NCBI RefSeq assembly: GCF_003601985.1
Contig: NZ_QZXA01000002.1
Coordinates: 558,001-622,000 of the forward strand
Source: Mesorhizobium jarvisii
GTDB taxonomy: Bacteria > Pseudomonadota > Alphaproteobacteria > Rhizobiales > Rhizobiaceae
Direction: 5' to 3'
DNA: 64,000 nucleotides
The first letter of the stretch is position 1, and every line of letters begins with the position of its first letter. The position numbers were made by a program, and so were the translations under genes. The notes beneath the pieces were generated by a model. It saw nothing but the letters and a program-made list of their open reading frames with translations. It did not search any database and was not told the DNA's origin. Shown piece by piece: positions 19,305 through 28,586 of the stretch.

Positions 19305-20062
19305 TGCGCATTCTTCTGACCAATGACGACGGCATTCACGCCGAGGGCCTGGCGTCGCTCGAACGCGTCGCGCGCACACTCTCCGACGATGTATGGGTGG
19401 TGGCGCCGGAGCAGGACCAGTCCGGCTATGCGCATTCGCTGTCGATCTCGGAGCCGCTGCGGCTGCGCAAGATCGGCGAGAAGCATTTCGCCGTGCGCGG
19501 CACGCCGACCGATTGCGTCATCATGGGCGTGAAGAAGATCCTGCCCGGCGCGCCCGACCTGATCCTTTCCGGCATCAATTCGGGCGCCAACATCGCCGAC
19601 GACGTGACCTATTCGGGAACCGTCGCCGGCGCCATGGAGGGCGCGCTGCTCGGCATCCGATCGATCGCCCTCAGCCAGGGCTATTCCTATGTCGGCGAGG
19701 ATCGCACCGTTCCCTACGAAACCACCGAGGCGCTGGCGCCGGCACTGCTGAAGAAGCTCGTCGCGACGCCGCTGCCGGACGGCGTTCTGCTCAACGTCAA
19801 TTTTCCCAACTGCCTTCCCGAAGAAGTCGTTGGCACGGTGGTCACCACACAAGGCAAACTCGTGCACAGCCTGTGGGTCGACGAGCGCCGTGACGGGCGC
19901 GGCCTGCCTTACTATTGGCTGCGCTTCGGCCGCGAGCCGGTCGAGGGCAAGCAAGGCACCGACCTCCACGCGCTGCGCAACAGATTGGTGTCGGTGACGC
20001 CGTTGCAGCTCGACCTCACCGCGCATGAGATCCGTGACCAGCTGAGCAAGGCGCTTGCATGA
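19304..20062 (+). CDS. surE: 5'/3'-nucleotidase SurE
   Basis: SurE is a metal-dependent nucleoside monophosphate phosphatase linked to stationary-phase survival. The 252-aa product has the N-terminal [16 protein letters not shown] (Asp-Asp metal ligands), [14 protein letters not shown], and [20 protein letters not shown] (Asn ligand and phosphate loop). It overlaps serS by 1 bp and pcm by 4 bp. Confidence 0.95.
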   Translation: MRILLTNDDGIHAEGLASLERVARTLSDDVWVVAPEQDQSGYAHSLSISEPLRLRKIGEKHFAVRGTPTDCVIMGVKKILPGAPDLILSGINSGANIADDVTYSGTVAGAMEGALLGIRSIALSQGYSYVGEDRTVPYETTEALAPALLKKLVATPLPDGVLLNVNFPNCLPEEVVGTVVTTQGKLVHSLWVDERRDGRGLPYYWLRFGREPVEGKQGTDLHALRNRLVSVTPLQLDLTAHEIRDQLSKALA

Positions 20063-20712
20063 ATTTGCCAATCGATGACCGCGAAGGATTTGCCGCTTTC
20101 CTGTTGCGCCTGCGCGGCAGGGGAACCGTGCCGAAGGCGCTGATCGCGGCTTTCGAGGCTACACCACGGCGCGGCTTTCTGGCGCCTCACTTCCACCAGA
20201 TCGCCTGGTCCGACCGCATGCTGCCGATCGAATGCGGCGAGGCGATCGAAGGCGCCGACATGCAGGCGGCGGTGATCGCGGCCCTTGCCATAGAAGCGGG
20301 AAACCGCGTTCTCGAGATCGGCACCGGCACCGGCTATTCGGCGGCGGTGATGTCGCGGCTGGCGGCGCGCATCGTCACCATCGACCGCTACAAGACGCTT
20401 GTCGAGCAGGCCAGGCAGCGTTTCGAGGCGCTCGGCATCGGCAATGTAGTCGTGCGCCAGGCTGACGGCTCCGGCGGCCTGCCTGCAGAAGGCCCGTTCG
20501 ACCGCATTGTCGCCTGGGCGGCCTTCGACAGCCTGCCGCGCTTCCTGCTCGACCAATTGTCGAGTGGCGGCATCGTCATTGCGCCGATCGGGCCGGAGGA
20601 GGGCGAGCAGGTGCTGGCCAAGCTGACCAAGGTTGGCAGCCGTTTCGAGCGCGAGGATATCGGCCTCGTGCGGCTGCAGCCGATCTTGCGCAGCGTCGCG
20701 GCGGTCATCTAG
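20059..20712 (+). CDS. pcm: Protein-L-isoaspartate O-methyltransferase
   Basis: Pcm methylates isoaspartyl residues in aged proteins to start their repair. The 217-aa SAM-dependent enzyme has [29 protein letters not shown] (SAM motif I), and [14 protein letters not shown] in place of the usual FDRI-VTAA segment. The C-terminus is slightly shorter than in E. coli. It overlaps surE in an ATGA arrangement. Confidence 0.9.
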   Translation: MNLPIDDREGFAAFLLRLRGRGTVPKALIAAFEATPRRGFLAPHFHQIAWSDRMLPIECGEAIEGADMQAAVIAALAIEAGNRVLEIGTGTGYSAAVMSRLAARIVTIDRYKTLVEQARQRFEALGIGNVVVRQADGSGGLPAEGPFDRIVAWAAFDSLPRFLLDQLSSGGIVIAPIGPEEGEQVLAKLTKVGSRFEREDIGLVRLQPILRSVAAVI

Positions 20713-20717
20713 GCGCA

Positions 20718-20844
20718 TTGATATTCAGGTGAGGCCGGCCTGCAAATGGCTGATACCTGCGCTCCGGTGCTCACGTACGAAAAGTACGTTCCGCTCCGGT
20801 TCTCGGTATCAACCATTTTCGACTCGGCCTGACCTGAATCTCAA
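20718..20844. repeat. Nested intergenic palindromic repeat
   Basis: A 127-bp imperfect inverted repeat fills the pcm/nlpD-like gap. The outer arms are TTGA-ATTCAGGT and ACCTGAAT-TCAA; the middle arms are GGCC...TGATACC and GGTATCA...GGCC; the core is ACGTAC-gaaaa-GTACGT flanked by CTCCGG blocks. It resembles dispersed palindromic elements I remember from rhizobial genomes. It may act as an RNA hairpin or terminator, but copy number cannot be judged from one window. Confidence 0.7.
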
Positions 20845-20970
20845 CGCGCCTCCACGCACCCGAAAATGTTTTAAGAAAATTTTCGTCGGATTCTAATGGG
20901 TTAACCGACCAGTAACATTAACGCGCTTTAATCCGATCCAGTTGGTGCAGAGTTTGTGCGGGTTAGTGCG

Positions 20971-22518
20971 ATGCAACTCAGTGTTTTGAAGACAAACGGT
21001 CGCAATCTGGCGCGGGGCTGCGCTGTTCTCATGATTGCAGGCGCGGCGGCCGGGTGCAGTTCCCAGGCCTCGCGGTTCAACAGCGTCGACGACGTCTTCA
21101 CTTCCTCGACGAACAATCAGCGCGCCATCATCAACAAGCAGGACGCCGTGCAGCCCTATCCGGGCGATGTCTCGGCCGCGCCGCTCGACGGCAGCCACAC
21201 GCAGTCGGTCAGCCGCTCCAGCCTCGAACCGGTTTCGAGCCGGCCGTTGCCGCCGCCCGTTTCAGCTCAGGCGCAACCCGCGCCGGCGCTCGCGCCTGCC
21301 GCCAATCCGGTGCGTGTCGCATCGGCGCCGGCCATGGTTCGGCCCGCTCCCCACGTCGACAGGACGACAACCGGCACCGTCGAGCCGGCCGCCAAGCCGT
21401 TCAAGAATGCCCAGCCCGACGCGCCGAAGGTGGCCGAGGCGGGCAGGCCGCACGCGACCGAAATCGTCGTCAGAGACGGCGAGACCATTTCCGGCCTGGC
21501 CGCGCATTACAAAGTGCCGGCCGATGTCATCATGAAGGTGAACGGCCTGAGCCCGACCAAGGGGCTGAAGACCGGTCAGAAGATCGTCATCCCGGCCTAT
21601 GCCTATTCGAGCAAGGCCGAGCCGAAGGTCGCCGATGCAAAGCAGTTGAAGGACGGGCCTGCAAAGGATGGCAAGCACGACCTGCCTGCGACCGCGCCGG
21701 ACAAGGTCGCCGTCCTGCCCCAGCAGCCTAAGCTCAAGGAAGGCAAGTCCGCCGCGCAGGTCGATGCTTCGGCCGCCGCGAGCCAGCCCAAGGAACCCAA
21801 GCCCGCGCAGGTCGCCAAGGCAACAGGCGCCGCCGGTACTTATACGGTCCAGTCGGGTGACACGATGTCCTCGATCGCCAGGAAGACCGGCGTCGGCGTC
21901 GTTGCGCTGAAGCAGGCCAACGGCATGAAGGACGGTTTGCTCAAGATCGGCCAGACCCTGAAGGTACCAGCCGGCGGAACCGCGACGGTCGCCAGCGCCA
22001 AGCCGGCAAAAGTCGATCCGGTGACCACGGCAACCACGCAGCCCCCGGCAAAGACCACGCCGTCGGAAACGCTGGCATCCTATACGCCGCCGAAGAAGGA
22101 CGCGAAGGTCATCCAGCAGGCCGAGGACGACGAAGCGGTAGCGCCGGACGCCACGGGTATCGGCAAGATGCGCTGGCCGGTGCGCGGCCGGGTGATCTCC
22201 GGTTTCGGATCCGGCAAGGACGGCGTCGACATCGCGGTGCCCTCGGGCACGCCGATCAAGGCGGCCGAGAACGGCGTCGTCATCTACGCCGGCGACGGGC
22301 TCAAGGAATTCGGCAACACGGTGCTGGTGCGCCACGAGAACGGCCTGGTCACCGTCTATGGCCATGCCAGCTCGATCGAGGTGCAGCGCGGCCAGAAGGT
22401 CAAGCGCGGCCAGGAGATCGCTTTGTCGGGCATGAGCGGCACGACGGACTCGCCGAAGCTGCACTTCGAAGTGCGCAAGAATTCCGCCCCGGTCGACCCC
22501 TCTGGTTATCTCGAATAG
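20971..22518 (+). CDS. nlpD: NlpD-like LysM/M23 lipoprotein with degenerate LytM domain
   Basis: The 515-aa product has a lipoprotein signal (ALV-type core, Cys at about 28 in GAAAGCSSQ), a Pro/Ala linker, LysM 1 at about 163-210, LysM 2 at about 288-333, and an M23/LytM domain at about 399-515. The first Zn His is missing: the region reads GSGKDGVDIAVP where active enzymes have His before the GxD. The later His residues (VYGHAS, KLHFEV) remain. E. coli NlpD also lacks zinc ligands and activates an amidase. The surE-pcm-nlpD order matches enterobacteria. An upstream in-frame GTG at 20956 is a less likely start. Confidence 0.85.
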   Translation: MQLSVLKTNGRNLARGCAVLMIAGAAAGCSSQASRFNSVDDVFTSSTNNQRAIINKQDAVQPYPGDVSAAPLDGSHTQSVSRSSLEPVSSRPLPPPVSAQAQPAPALAPAANPVRVASAPAMVRPAPHVDRTTTGTVEPAAKPFKNAQPDAPKVAEAGRPHATEIVVRDGETISGLAAHYKVPADVIMKVNGLSPTKGLKTGQKIVIPAYAYSSKAEPKVADAKQLKDGPAKDGKHDLPATAPDKVAVLPQQPKLKEGKSAAQVDASAAASQPKEPKPAQVAKATGAAGTYTVQSGDTMSSIARKTGVGVVALKQANGMKDGLLKIGQTLKVPAGGTATVASAKPAKVDPVTTATTQPPAKTTPSETLASYTPPKKDAKVIQQAEDDEAVAPDATGIGKMRWPVRGRVISGFGSGKDGVDIAVPSGTPIKAAENGVVIYAGDGLKEFGNTVLVRHENGLVTVYGHASSIEVQRGQKVKRGQEIALSGMSGTTDSPKLHFEVRKNSAPVDPSGYLE

Positions 22519-22590
22519 TCCGGCTGTCTCGAATAGAAGAAGAAAGCGATTTTTGCGGGCCGTCTGACCTCCAGTCCGGCCCGCCGGCTC

Positions 22591-22618
22591 AGCCCGTTCC
22601 GCAAGGAGCGGGCTTTTT
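22591..22618 (+). terminator. Rho-independent terminator after the NlpD-like gene
   Basis: An AGCCCG-TTCC / GGAGCGGGCT stem (one G-U pair) with a GCAA loop is followed by five T residues. Confidence 0.8.
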
Positions 22619-22646
22619 CAGTTGCTGCAAAGCCCGCCCGCGCGGG

Positions 22647-23537
22647 TCACAGTTGATCACGGAGCGTGTCGGCGATCATCTCCTCGATGCTGCTGGCCTT
22701 TACGCCCAGAAGCGCCTCGGTCTCGGAGGCATCAACCAGCAGAGGTCTCTCGAAGAGGTAACTCATCTCGATGGCCTCATGCATGCCCAGGGATTCGATC
22801 TCAGGGACGGAATAGGAACGTGTCCCTGAAACCTCTCGTGCGAGCATCGCCGCGGTTTTCTGGATGAGCTCCCTGGGTGAGGCGTATTGCGAGGGAACGT
22901 GAAACGCGCGTCCCCATTCGCCCTTGTAGCGGGCCGCCGCGACCAGCGTCCTCGCGACGTCCCTGGTGAAGGTCCAGGCATGGGTTGCGTCGAGGTCTCC
23001 GATGAAGGCGACAGGCTTGCCCTCGATGATGGCGGGCAGCGCGATCAGTGAGAAGTAGCTGATCGCGCCATGTCCGAGATAGTCGCTGGAGCGTATTTCG
23101 ATCGCCGGTACATCGGCACGGACCGCCCGCTGCCACATGATCGCCCTGGCGGTTCCCTTCCTCGACGTCGGATCCAGGGGCAGGTCGGAGCGAAGCGGGC
23201 TATCGGCATTTTCCCCATAGCCATAGAGGTTTCCGAGCACGATGAGCTTGGCGCCGACCGCTTCGGCCGCGCGCACGGTGCCGTCGATGATGGGGAAAAA
23301 GTCGGTCGGCCACCGATGATATGCGGCCATGGCACACATGAAGATGGCATCGGCGCCTCGGCAGATACGTGACAGTTCCGAGGCATCCGTGGCATCGGCC
23401 TGTATGGTCCGCACGTTCGGCAACGCGTTCGAGCCGACGCTTCGGCTTGTGAGAACGACATCATGCCCTTCCTCACCAAGAAGGCGCGCGGTCTCGCGTC
23501 CAACCGGGCCTGCGCCGACAACAACATAGAAACTCAT
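22647..23537 (-). CDS. NmrA-like NAD(P)-binding epimerase/reductase
   Basis: The 296-aa product begins with a Rossmann glycine motif (VVVGAGPVGRETARLLGEEG) and continues as an atypical short-chain/extended SDR: IQADATDASELSRI, KLIVLGNLYGYG, and a C-terminal substrate domain. The usual YxxxK is not evident, which suggests an NmrA-like sensor or reductase rather than a classical dehydrogenase. It is divergent from the AraC-type gene with a 96-bp gap, so that regulator probably controls it. The long in-frame extension upstream on this strand is not coding. Confidence 0.75.
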   Translation of the reverse strand: MSFYVVVGAGPVGRETARLLGEEGHDVVLTSRSVGSNALPNVRTIQADATDASELSRICRGADAIFMCAMAAYHRWPTDFFPIIDGTVRAAEAVGAKLIVLGNLYGYGENADSPLRSDLPLDPTSRKGTARAIMWQRAVRADVPAIEIRSSDYLGHGAISYFSLIALPAIIEGKPVAFIGDLDATHAWTFTRDVARTLVAAARYKGEWGRAFHVPSQYASPRELIQKTAAMLAREVSGTRSYSVPEIESLGMHEAIEMSYLFERPLLVDASETEALLGVKASSIEEMIADTLRDQL

Positions 23538-23633
23538 GGCAACCTCTCTTCCGAGTTTGATGGAGAGGCGTGCGTACAGGGTCGCGGCATTGAAAATCGC
23601 GCGGGAATTGCCAAATCTTGAACAGGTTTCGCC

Positions 23634-24473
23634 ATGAATCGAGAGTGCATGCGTCCACAATTTGCTTCGGCCCGATCCCCATCCGACGTCGCAATGATCG
23701 CCCGGCACATCGAGGCAGGTGTCCATCGTCTGCCGCGGGCGCCGCACCATCGCGTCATGGTGCATGCAAGCGCGGCGACGCGCTCCTACTGCAATCAAGT
23801 TGGGCGCTATTTCGTCAGGCGCGCCGGCGATATCGACCTGGTGCCGGCTGGCGAGGAGGGTGGTTTCGAGGCTGAAACCGCGTTCGACACGATCGAGATT
23901 GTCTTGCAGCCAGCCCTGATGGAAAGGGTGGCGGCGGAACTTGGCGGCAGGGCGCTGGTATCGCGGCTCGACACACGCCATCTGCTTCGCGACCAGCGCA
24001 TCGAGCATCTCGCTCGCGCGCTCCGGAGCGATCTCGATGCGGGTGCACCAAGCGGCTCCCTGTTTGCCGACAGCATTGGCGCCGCGCTGGCGGTCAGGCT
24101 GCTTGGTGTCGACGATATTGACGTCGAACGGACGAACCGCTTGTCGGATACCCAGCTTAAGCGCGTCCTGGAGCACATTGAGGCGGCTCTCCACGAGCCG
24201 CTCTCGGTCCATCGACTCGCCCGGGTAGCCGGCGCGAGCAGCTCGCATCTGCGGACATGGTTCAAGGTGGCGACGGGCGTCACCCTGCATCGCTACGTGT
24301 TGCAACGGCGGGTCGAACGCGCTCATGCCCTGCTGCAGCAGGGCGATCTCAGCACCAGCGAGGTCGCGGAATTGGCGGGCTTCGCACACCAGTCACATCT
24401 GGCGCATTGGATGCGCCGCGAGATTGGCCAAACGCCGCGCGACGTGCGACGGGCGCGAGGCCTCAATCCTTGA
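23634..24473 (+). CDS. AraC-family transcriptional regulator
   Basis: The 279-aa product has an N-terminal cupin-like sensing region and a C-terminal double helix-turn-helix: LSVHRLARVAGASSSHLRTW (first HTH) and LSTSEVAELAGFAHQSHLAHW (second HTH), then GQTPRDVRR. It is divergent from the NmrA-like gene, the usual layout for a local activator of the neighbouring oxidoreductase. Its 3' end overlaps the convergent DUF815 ATPase gene by 11 bp. The inducer is unknown. Confidence 0.88.
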   Translation: MNRECMRPQFASARSPSDVAMIARHIEAGVHRLPRAPHHRVMVHASAATRSYCNQVGRYFVRRAGDIDLVPAGEEGGFEAETAFDTIEIVLQPALMERVAAELGGRALVSRLDTRHLLRDQRIEHLARALRSDLDAGAPSGSLFADSIGAALAVRLLGVDDIDVERTNRLSDTQLKRVLEHIEAALHEPLSVHRLARVAGASSSHLRTWFKVATGVTLHRYVLQRRVERAHALLQQGDLSTSEVAELAGFAHQSHLAHWMRREIGQTPRDVRRARGLNP

Positions 24474-25338
24474 GCGGCTTGCCGAGCCGGCCGGCCAGAT
24501 CCTGCGTGAACTGCCAGGCGACGCGGCCCGAGCGGCTGCCGCGCGTCGTCGCCCATTCCAGCGCTTCCGCGCGCAGCTGCTCTGGGTCGATGTCGAGGCC
24601 ATGATGGCTGGCATAGCCATTGATCATCTCGAGATACTCGTCCTGCGAGCATTTGTGGAAGCCGAGCCAAAGCCCGAACCGGTCGGAGAGCGAGACCTTC
24701 TCTTCGACCGCCTCGGACGGATTGATGGCGGTCGAGCGCTCATTGTCGATCATGTCGCGCGGCAACAAATGGCGGCGGTTCGAGGTGGCGTAGAAGATGA
24801 CATTGGCCGGACGGCCCTCGACGCCGCCTTCGAGTGCCGCCTTCAAAGACTTGTAGGACGTGTCGTCATGATCGAAGGACAGGTCGTCGCAAAACAGGAT
24901 GACGCGGAAGGGCGCGGCCTTCAGCAGACCCATCAGCTTGGGCAGCGTATCGATGTCCTCGCGGTGGATCTCGATCAGCTTGAGCGGCAGGTCGGATTTG
25001 GCCTTGGCGTTGATCTCGGCATGCACGGCCTTGACCAGCGACGATTTGCCCATGCCGCGCGCGCCCCACAACAGGACGTTGTTGGCGGCAAAGCCGGCGG
25101 CGAAGCGCTCGGTGTTGTCGACAAGGATGTCGCGGACACGGTCGACGCCGCGGATCAGCCCAATGTCGACGCGGTTGACCTTGCGCACCGGCTCCAGATA
25201 GCCGGGGTCGGCCTGCCAGACGAAACAGTCGGCCTCGCCGAGGTCGGTTTCAGGCACCGGCGGCGGGGCGAGGCGGCCGACAGCCTCGATCAGGCGGTCA
25301 AGTTTCTTGTTGAGGGCGTCGATGGTGCTGTCGGTCAT
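24463..25338 (-). CDS. DUF815-family AAA ATPase
   Basis: The 291-aa product has Walker A GARGMGKSSLVKA (about residue 92), Walker B VILFCDDLSFD, sensor-type YATSNRRHLLPRD, and an arginine-rich RSGRVAWQFTQDL C-terminus, matching the conserved DUF815 P-loop family of unknown role. An N-terminal helical stretch (about 1-25) may be a coiled coil. It is convergent with the AraC gene and divergent from yajC. The ATG at 25338 is preferred over the longer in-frame reading because conservation begins there. Confidence 0.85.
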   Translation of the reverse strand: MTDSTIDALNKKLDRLIEAVGRLAPPPVPETDLGEADCFVWQADPGYLEPVRKVNRVDIGLIRGVDRVRDILVDNTERFAAGFAANNVLLWGARGMGKSSLVKAVHAEINAKAKSDLPLKLIEIHREDIDTLPKLMGLLKAAPFRVILFCDDLSFDHDDTSYKSLKAALEGGVEGRPANVIFYATSNRRHLLPRDMIDNERSTAINPSEAVEEKVSLSDRFGLWLGFHKCSQDEYLEMINGYASHHGLDIDPEQLRAEALEWATTRGSRSGRVAWQFTQDLAGRLGKPLKD

Positions 25339-25524
25339 TTCAGGTCTTTTGGCTCGTTTCCTGGGGCGGGCAGGTGGGACACGTTCGAATCCGTCGGGTT
25401 CGAAACCGGTCCCAACCTTTTGTTCGAGCGTGATCTTTTCGGTAAACCGGCTCTCGCATTTCGCGATCATGCTCTAACACGGGCGAACAGGCCGGAAAAG
25501 CAGCCGATTTGGTCGGTCGCGCAG

Positions 25525-25552
25525 TTGCATTGACAACTTTACCGACTATATT
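25525..25552 (+). promoter_or_regulatory. Candidate sigma70-type promoter for yajC-secDF
   Basis: TTGCAT and TATATT are separated by 16 bp, about 75 bp upstream of the yajC start. The match is good by eye but not scored. Confidence 0.35.
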
Positions 25553-25570
25553 CCGGCCAAATTTCAAGGG

Positions 25571-25606
25571 GCCGCCAAACTCCGCAGGACGGTTGGCGGC
25601 TGTTTT
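25571..25606 (+). other. Hairpin in the yajC 5' leader
   Basis: GCCGCCAA at 25571-25578 pairs with TTGGCGGC at 25593-25600 and is followed by TGTTTT. It lies between the candidate promoter and the yajC Shine-Dalgarno, so it could attenuate transcription or terminate an upstream RNA. Confidence 0.5.
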
Positions 25607-25626
25607 CAAAATTCAGGAGTACCTCG

Positions 25627-25968
25627 ATGTTCGTGACACCGGCATACGCCCAAGGCATTGGCGGCGCCTCTCCCGATATGTTCATCAGCATTTTGCCGTT
25701 TGTCCTGATTTTTGTGATCATGTATTTTCTGATCATCCGCCCGCAGCGCACGCAGCTGAAGAAGCGCGGCGAGATGCTGGCGGCGGTCCGCCGCGGCGAC
25801 ACGGTCGTCACCGGCGGTGGTTTCGTCGGCAAGGTGACGAAGGTGATCGACGACAACGAGCTCGAGATCGACCTTGGTGGTGGCACCAAGGTGACGGCGC
25901 TGCGCTCGACGATCGCCGATGTGCGCGTCAAGGGCGAACCGGTGGCCAACCAGAACGCCAAGAAATAA
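25627..25968 (+). CDS. yajC: Preprotein translocase accessory subunit YajC
   Basis: YajC associates with SecDF at the Sec translocon. The 113-aa product has one membrane helix (ISILPFVLIFVIMYFLIIRP), the RPQRTQLKKRGEML motif directly after it, and a small beta domain (VVTGGGFVGKVTKV). AGGAG lies about 9 nt upstream of the ATG. secDF follows 51 bp later in the same direction. Confidence 0.95.
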   Translation: MFVTPAYAQGIGGASPDMFISILPFVLIFVIMYFLIIRPQRTQLKKRGEMLAAVRRGDTVVTGGGFVGKVTKVIDDNELEIDLGGGTKVTALRSTIADVRVKGEPVANQNAKK

Positions 25969-26019
25969 CCCAATTCAAGGCGGAGCGATCCGCGGACACG
26001 CTCTGACGGACGACGCCAT

Positions 26020-28569
26020 ATGCTGTATTTTTCGCGCTTCAAGATGATCCTGATCTGGGTGGCCGTCGCCATCACAGTGATCCTCGCCGCGCCCAATCTG
26101 TTCCCCGCCAGCACGTTGGCCCAGCTGCCGAGCTGGGTGCCGAAGCGGCAGATGACGCTCGGCCTCGACCTGCAGGGCGGTTCGCACATCCTGCTGGAGA
26201 TGAACCAGAACGATCTGATCAAGGATCGGCTGGAGACGACGCGCGACGAAATCCGCACGCTGCTGCGTGACGCCAAGATCGGCTATACCGGCCTTGCCGG
26301 CACCGGGCGGACCCTGCAGGTCCGCATCACGGACCCGGCCCAGCTCGACGCCGCGAAGAAGGCGTTGAAGACCTTGACCGATCCTGTCGCCGCCGGCCTG
26401 TTCAGTGGCGGCTCCATCCAGGAAATGTCGCTGGATGATTCCGAGCCGGGCCTGCTCAAATTCACCGTCACCGATGCCGGTATCAAATACCGCACATCGA
26501 CCGCATTGGCGCAGTCGATCGAAGTGGTCGAGCGCCGTGTCAACGAACTCGGCACCACCGAGCCTATCGTGCAGCGGCAAGGCGACGACCGCATCCTTGT
26601 CCAGGTACCGGGCCTGCAGGATCCGCAGCGGCTGAAGGAAATCCTCGGCCAGACCGCGAAGCTGACTTTCCAGATGGTTGACCAATCGATGCCGGTGCAG
26701 GACGCGCTCAAGGGGCGCCCGCCCGCCGGTTCCACGGTGCTCTATTCCCAGGACGACCCGCCGGTTCCGTATCTGATCGAAAACCGCGTCATCGTTTCGG
26801 GCGAAAACCTCGTCGACGCGCAGGCGACCTACAATTCGCAGAACAACGAGCCGGTGGTCTCATTCCGCTTCGATTCGAAGGGCGCTGCCCGCTTCGGCCA
26901 GGCGACCTCGCAGAATGTCGGCAAGCTCTTCGCCATCATCCTCGACAACCAGGTGATCTCGGCGCCGCAGATTCGTGAACCGATCCTCGGCGGGACCGGC
27001 CAGATATCAGGCAATTTCACCGCCCAGAGCGCCAACGATCTCGCCGTGCTTTTGCGAGCCGGTGCGCTGCCGGCCACATTGACGGTCATCGAGGAACGCA
27101 CTGTCGGCCCAGGCCTTGGCCAGGATTCGATCCATGCCGGCAAGGTCGCCGGTATCATCGGTTCGATCCTCGTCGTCGCCTTCATGTTCGTCGCCTATGG
27201 CTTCCTCGGTTTCCTCGCCAACATCGCGCTGGCGGTGCACGTGGCGATGATCGTTGGGCTGCTGTCGCTGCTTGGGGCGACGCTGACCTTGCCCGGTATT
27301 GCCGGTATCGTGCTGACCATCGGCATGGCGGTCGATTCCAACGTGCTGATCTACGAACGCATCCGTGAGGAACGACGGGCTGGCCGCTCGGTGATCCAGG
27401 CGATCGACACCGGCTTCTCGAAGGCGCTGGCGACCATCGTCGATTCCAACGTCACCTCGCTGATCGCCACCGTGGTGCTGTTCTATCTCGGCACCGGGCC
27501 GGTGAAGGGCTTTGCCATCACCTACGCCATCGGTATCCTGACAACCGTCTTCACCGCTTTCACCTTCACGCGCCTGCTGGTGTCGATCTGGCTGCGCCGC
27601 GCCCGTCCGAAGGAATTGCCGAAGGCCCCGGTGACCTTCATTCCGCCGGGCACCAAGATCCCCTTCATGGGCATCCGTCGCTGGACGTTCGCACTGTCGA
27701 GCTTCCTGTCGGTGCTGTCCGTGGTGCTGTTCATGACGGTCGATATCAATTACGGCATCGACTTCAAGGGCGGCTCGATGATCGAGGTGAAGTCCAAGAG
27801 CGGCGATGCCAATCTCGGCGATATCCGCGCCAGGCTGATGGAGCTCAATATCGGCGAAGTGCAGGTGCAGCAGTTCGGCGCGCCGAATGACGTGCTGATC
27901 CGTGTCGGCACGCAGGATGGCGGCGAGAATGCCGAGCAGACGGTCATCGACAAGGTGCGCGGCGAGCTGCAGGACCAGTATGATTTCCGCCGCGTCGAAG
28001 TGGTGGGACCGACTGTTTCCGGTGAACTGGCCAAGCAAGGCACTATCGCCATGCTGGTCGCGCTGGTCGGCATCCTGGTCTATGTCTGGTTCCGTTTCGA
28101 GTGGCAGTTCGCGGTCGGCGCCATCGTGGCGACGGTGCACGATGTGGTCATGACGCTCGGCTTCTTCGTCATCACCGGGCTCGAATTCAACCAGTCGTCG
28201 CTGGCGGCGATCCTGACGATCATCGGCTATTCGCTGAACGACACGATCGTGGTCTATGACCGCGTCCGAGAAGATCTGCGAAAATACAAGCGAATGCCGC
28301 TGCCGCAGCTGTTGAACAACGCCATCAACGAGACGCTGTCGCGAACGACGCTGACCTCGGTGACGACGATCCTGGCATTGCTGGCGCTGGTGTTGTTCGG
28401 CGGCGAAGTCATCCGCTCCTTCACCATGGCGATGCTGTTCGGCGTCGTGTTCGGCACCTATTCGTCGATCTTCATCGCCGCACCGCTGCTGATCCTGTTC
28501 AAGCTGCGCCCGCAGGCCTCGGCCGACGAGGAGAAGCCGGTCAACGGCGGCAAGGCGGTCGCGACCTGA
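26020..28569 (+). CDS. secD: Fused protein translocase subunit SecDF
   Basis: SecDF uses the proton gradient to pull exported proteins through the Sec channel. The 849-aa product joins both halves. The SecD part (to about 515) has the first helix, the LGLDLQGGSHILLEM motif, the P1 periplasmic domain, DLAVLLRAGALPA and five membrane segments. The SecF part (about 545 to end) has GIDFKGGSMIEV and VVYDRVREDLR. Fusion is common in rhizobia. It is followed 17 bp later by the Mth938-domain gene. Confidence 0.95.
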   Translation: MLYFSRFKMILIWVAVAITVILAAPNLFPASTLAQLPSWVPKRQMTLGLDLQGGSHILLEMNQNDLIKDRLETTRDEIRTLLRDAKIGYTGLAGTGRTLQVRITDPAQLDAAKKALKTLTDPVAAGLFSGGSIQEMSLDDSEPGLLKFTVTDAGIKYRTSTALAQSIEVVERRVNELGTTEPIVQRQGDDRILVQVPGLQDPQRLKEILGQTAKLTFQMVDQSMPVQDALKGRPPAGSTVLYSQDDPPVPYLIENRVIVSGENLVDAQATYNSQNNEPVVSFRFDSKGAARFGQATSQNVGKLFAIILDNQVISAPQIREPILGGTGQISGNFTAQSANDLAVLLRAGALPATLTVIEERTVGPGLGQDSIHAGKVAGIIGSILVVAFMFVAYGFLGFLANIALAVHVAMIVGLLSLLGATLTLPGIAGIVLTIGMAVDSNVLIYERIREERRAGRSVIQAIDTGFSKALATIVDSNVTSLIATVVLFYLGTGPVKGFAITYAIGILTTVFTAFTFTRLLVSIWLRRARPKELPKAPVTFIPPGTKIPFMGIRRWTFALSSFLSVLSVVLFMTVDINYGIDFKGGSMIEVKSKSGDANLGDIRARLMELNIGEVQVQQFGAPNDVLIRVGTQDGGENAEQTVIDKVRGELQDQYDFRRVEVVGPTVSGELAKQGTIAMLVALVGILVYVWFRFEWQFAVGAIVATVHDVVMTLGFFVITGLEFNQSSLAAILTIIGYSLNDTIVVYDRVREDLRKYKRMPLPQLLNNAINETLSRTTLTSVTTILALLALVLFGGEVIRSFTMAMLFGVVFGTYSSIFIAAPLLILFKLRPQASADEEKPVNGGKAVAT

Positions 28570-28586
28570 CGCGCGGCCCCGAAGGG

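Noticed and set aside
23538..24389. Upstream extension of the NmrA-like frame to 580 aa
   Set aside because: The extension is antisense to the AraC-type gene; the Rossmann fold starts at 23537 with a proper ATG.
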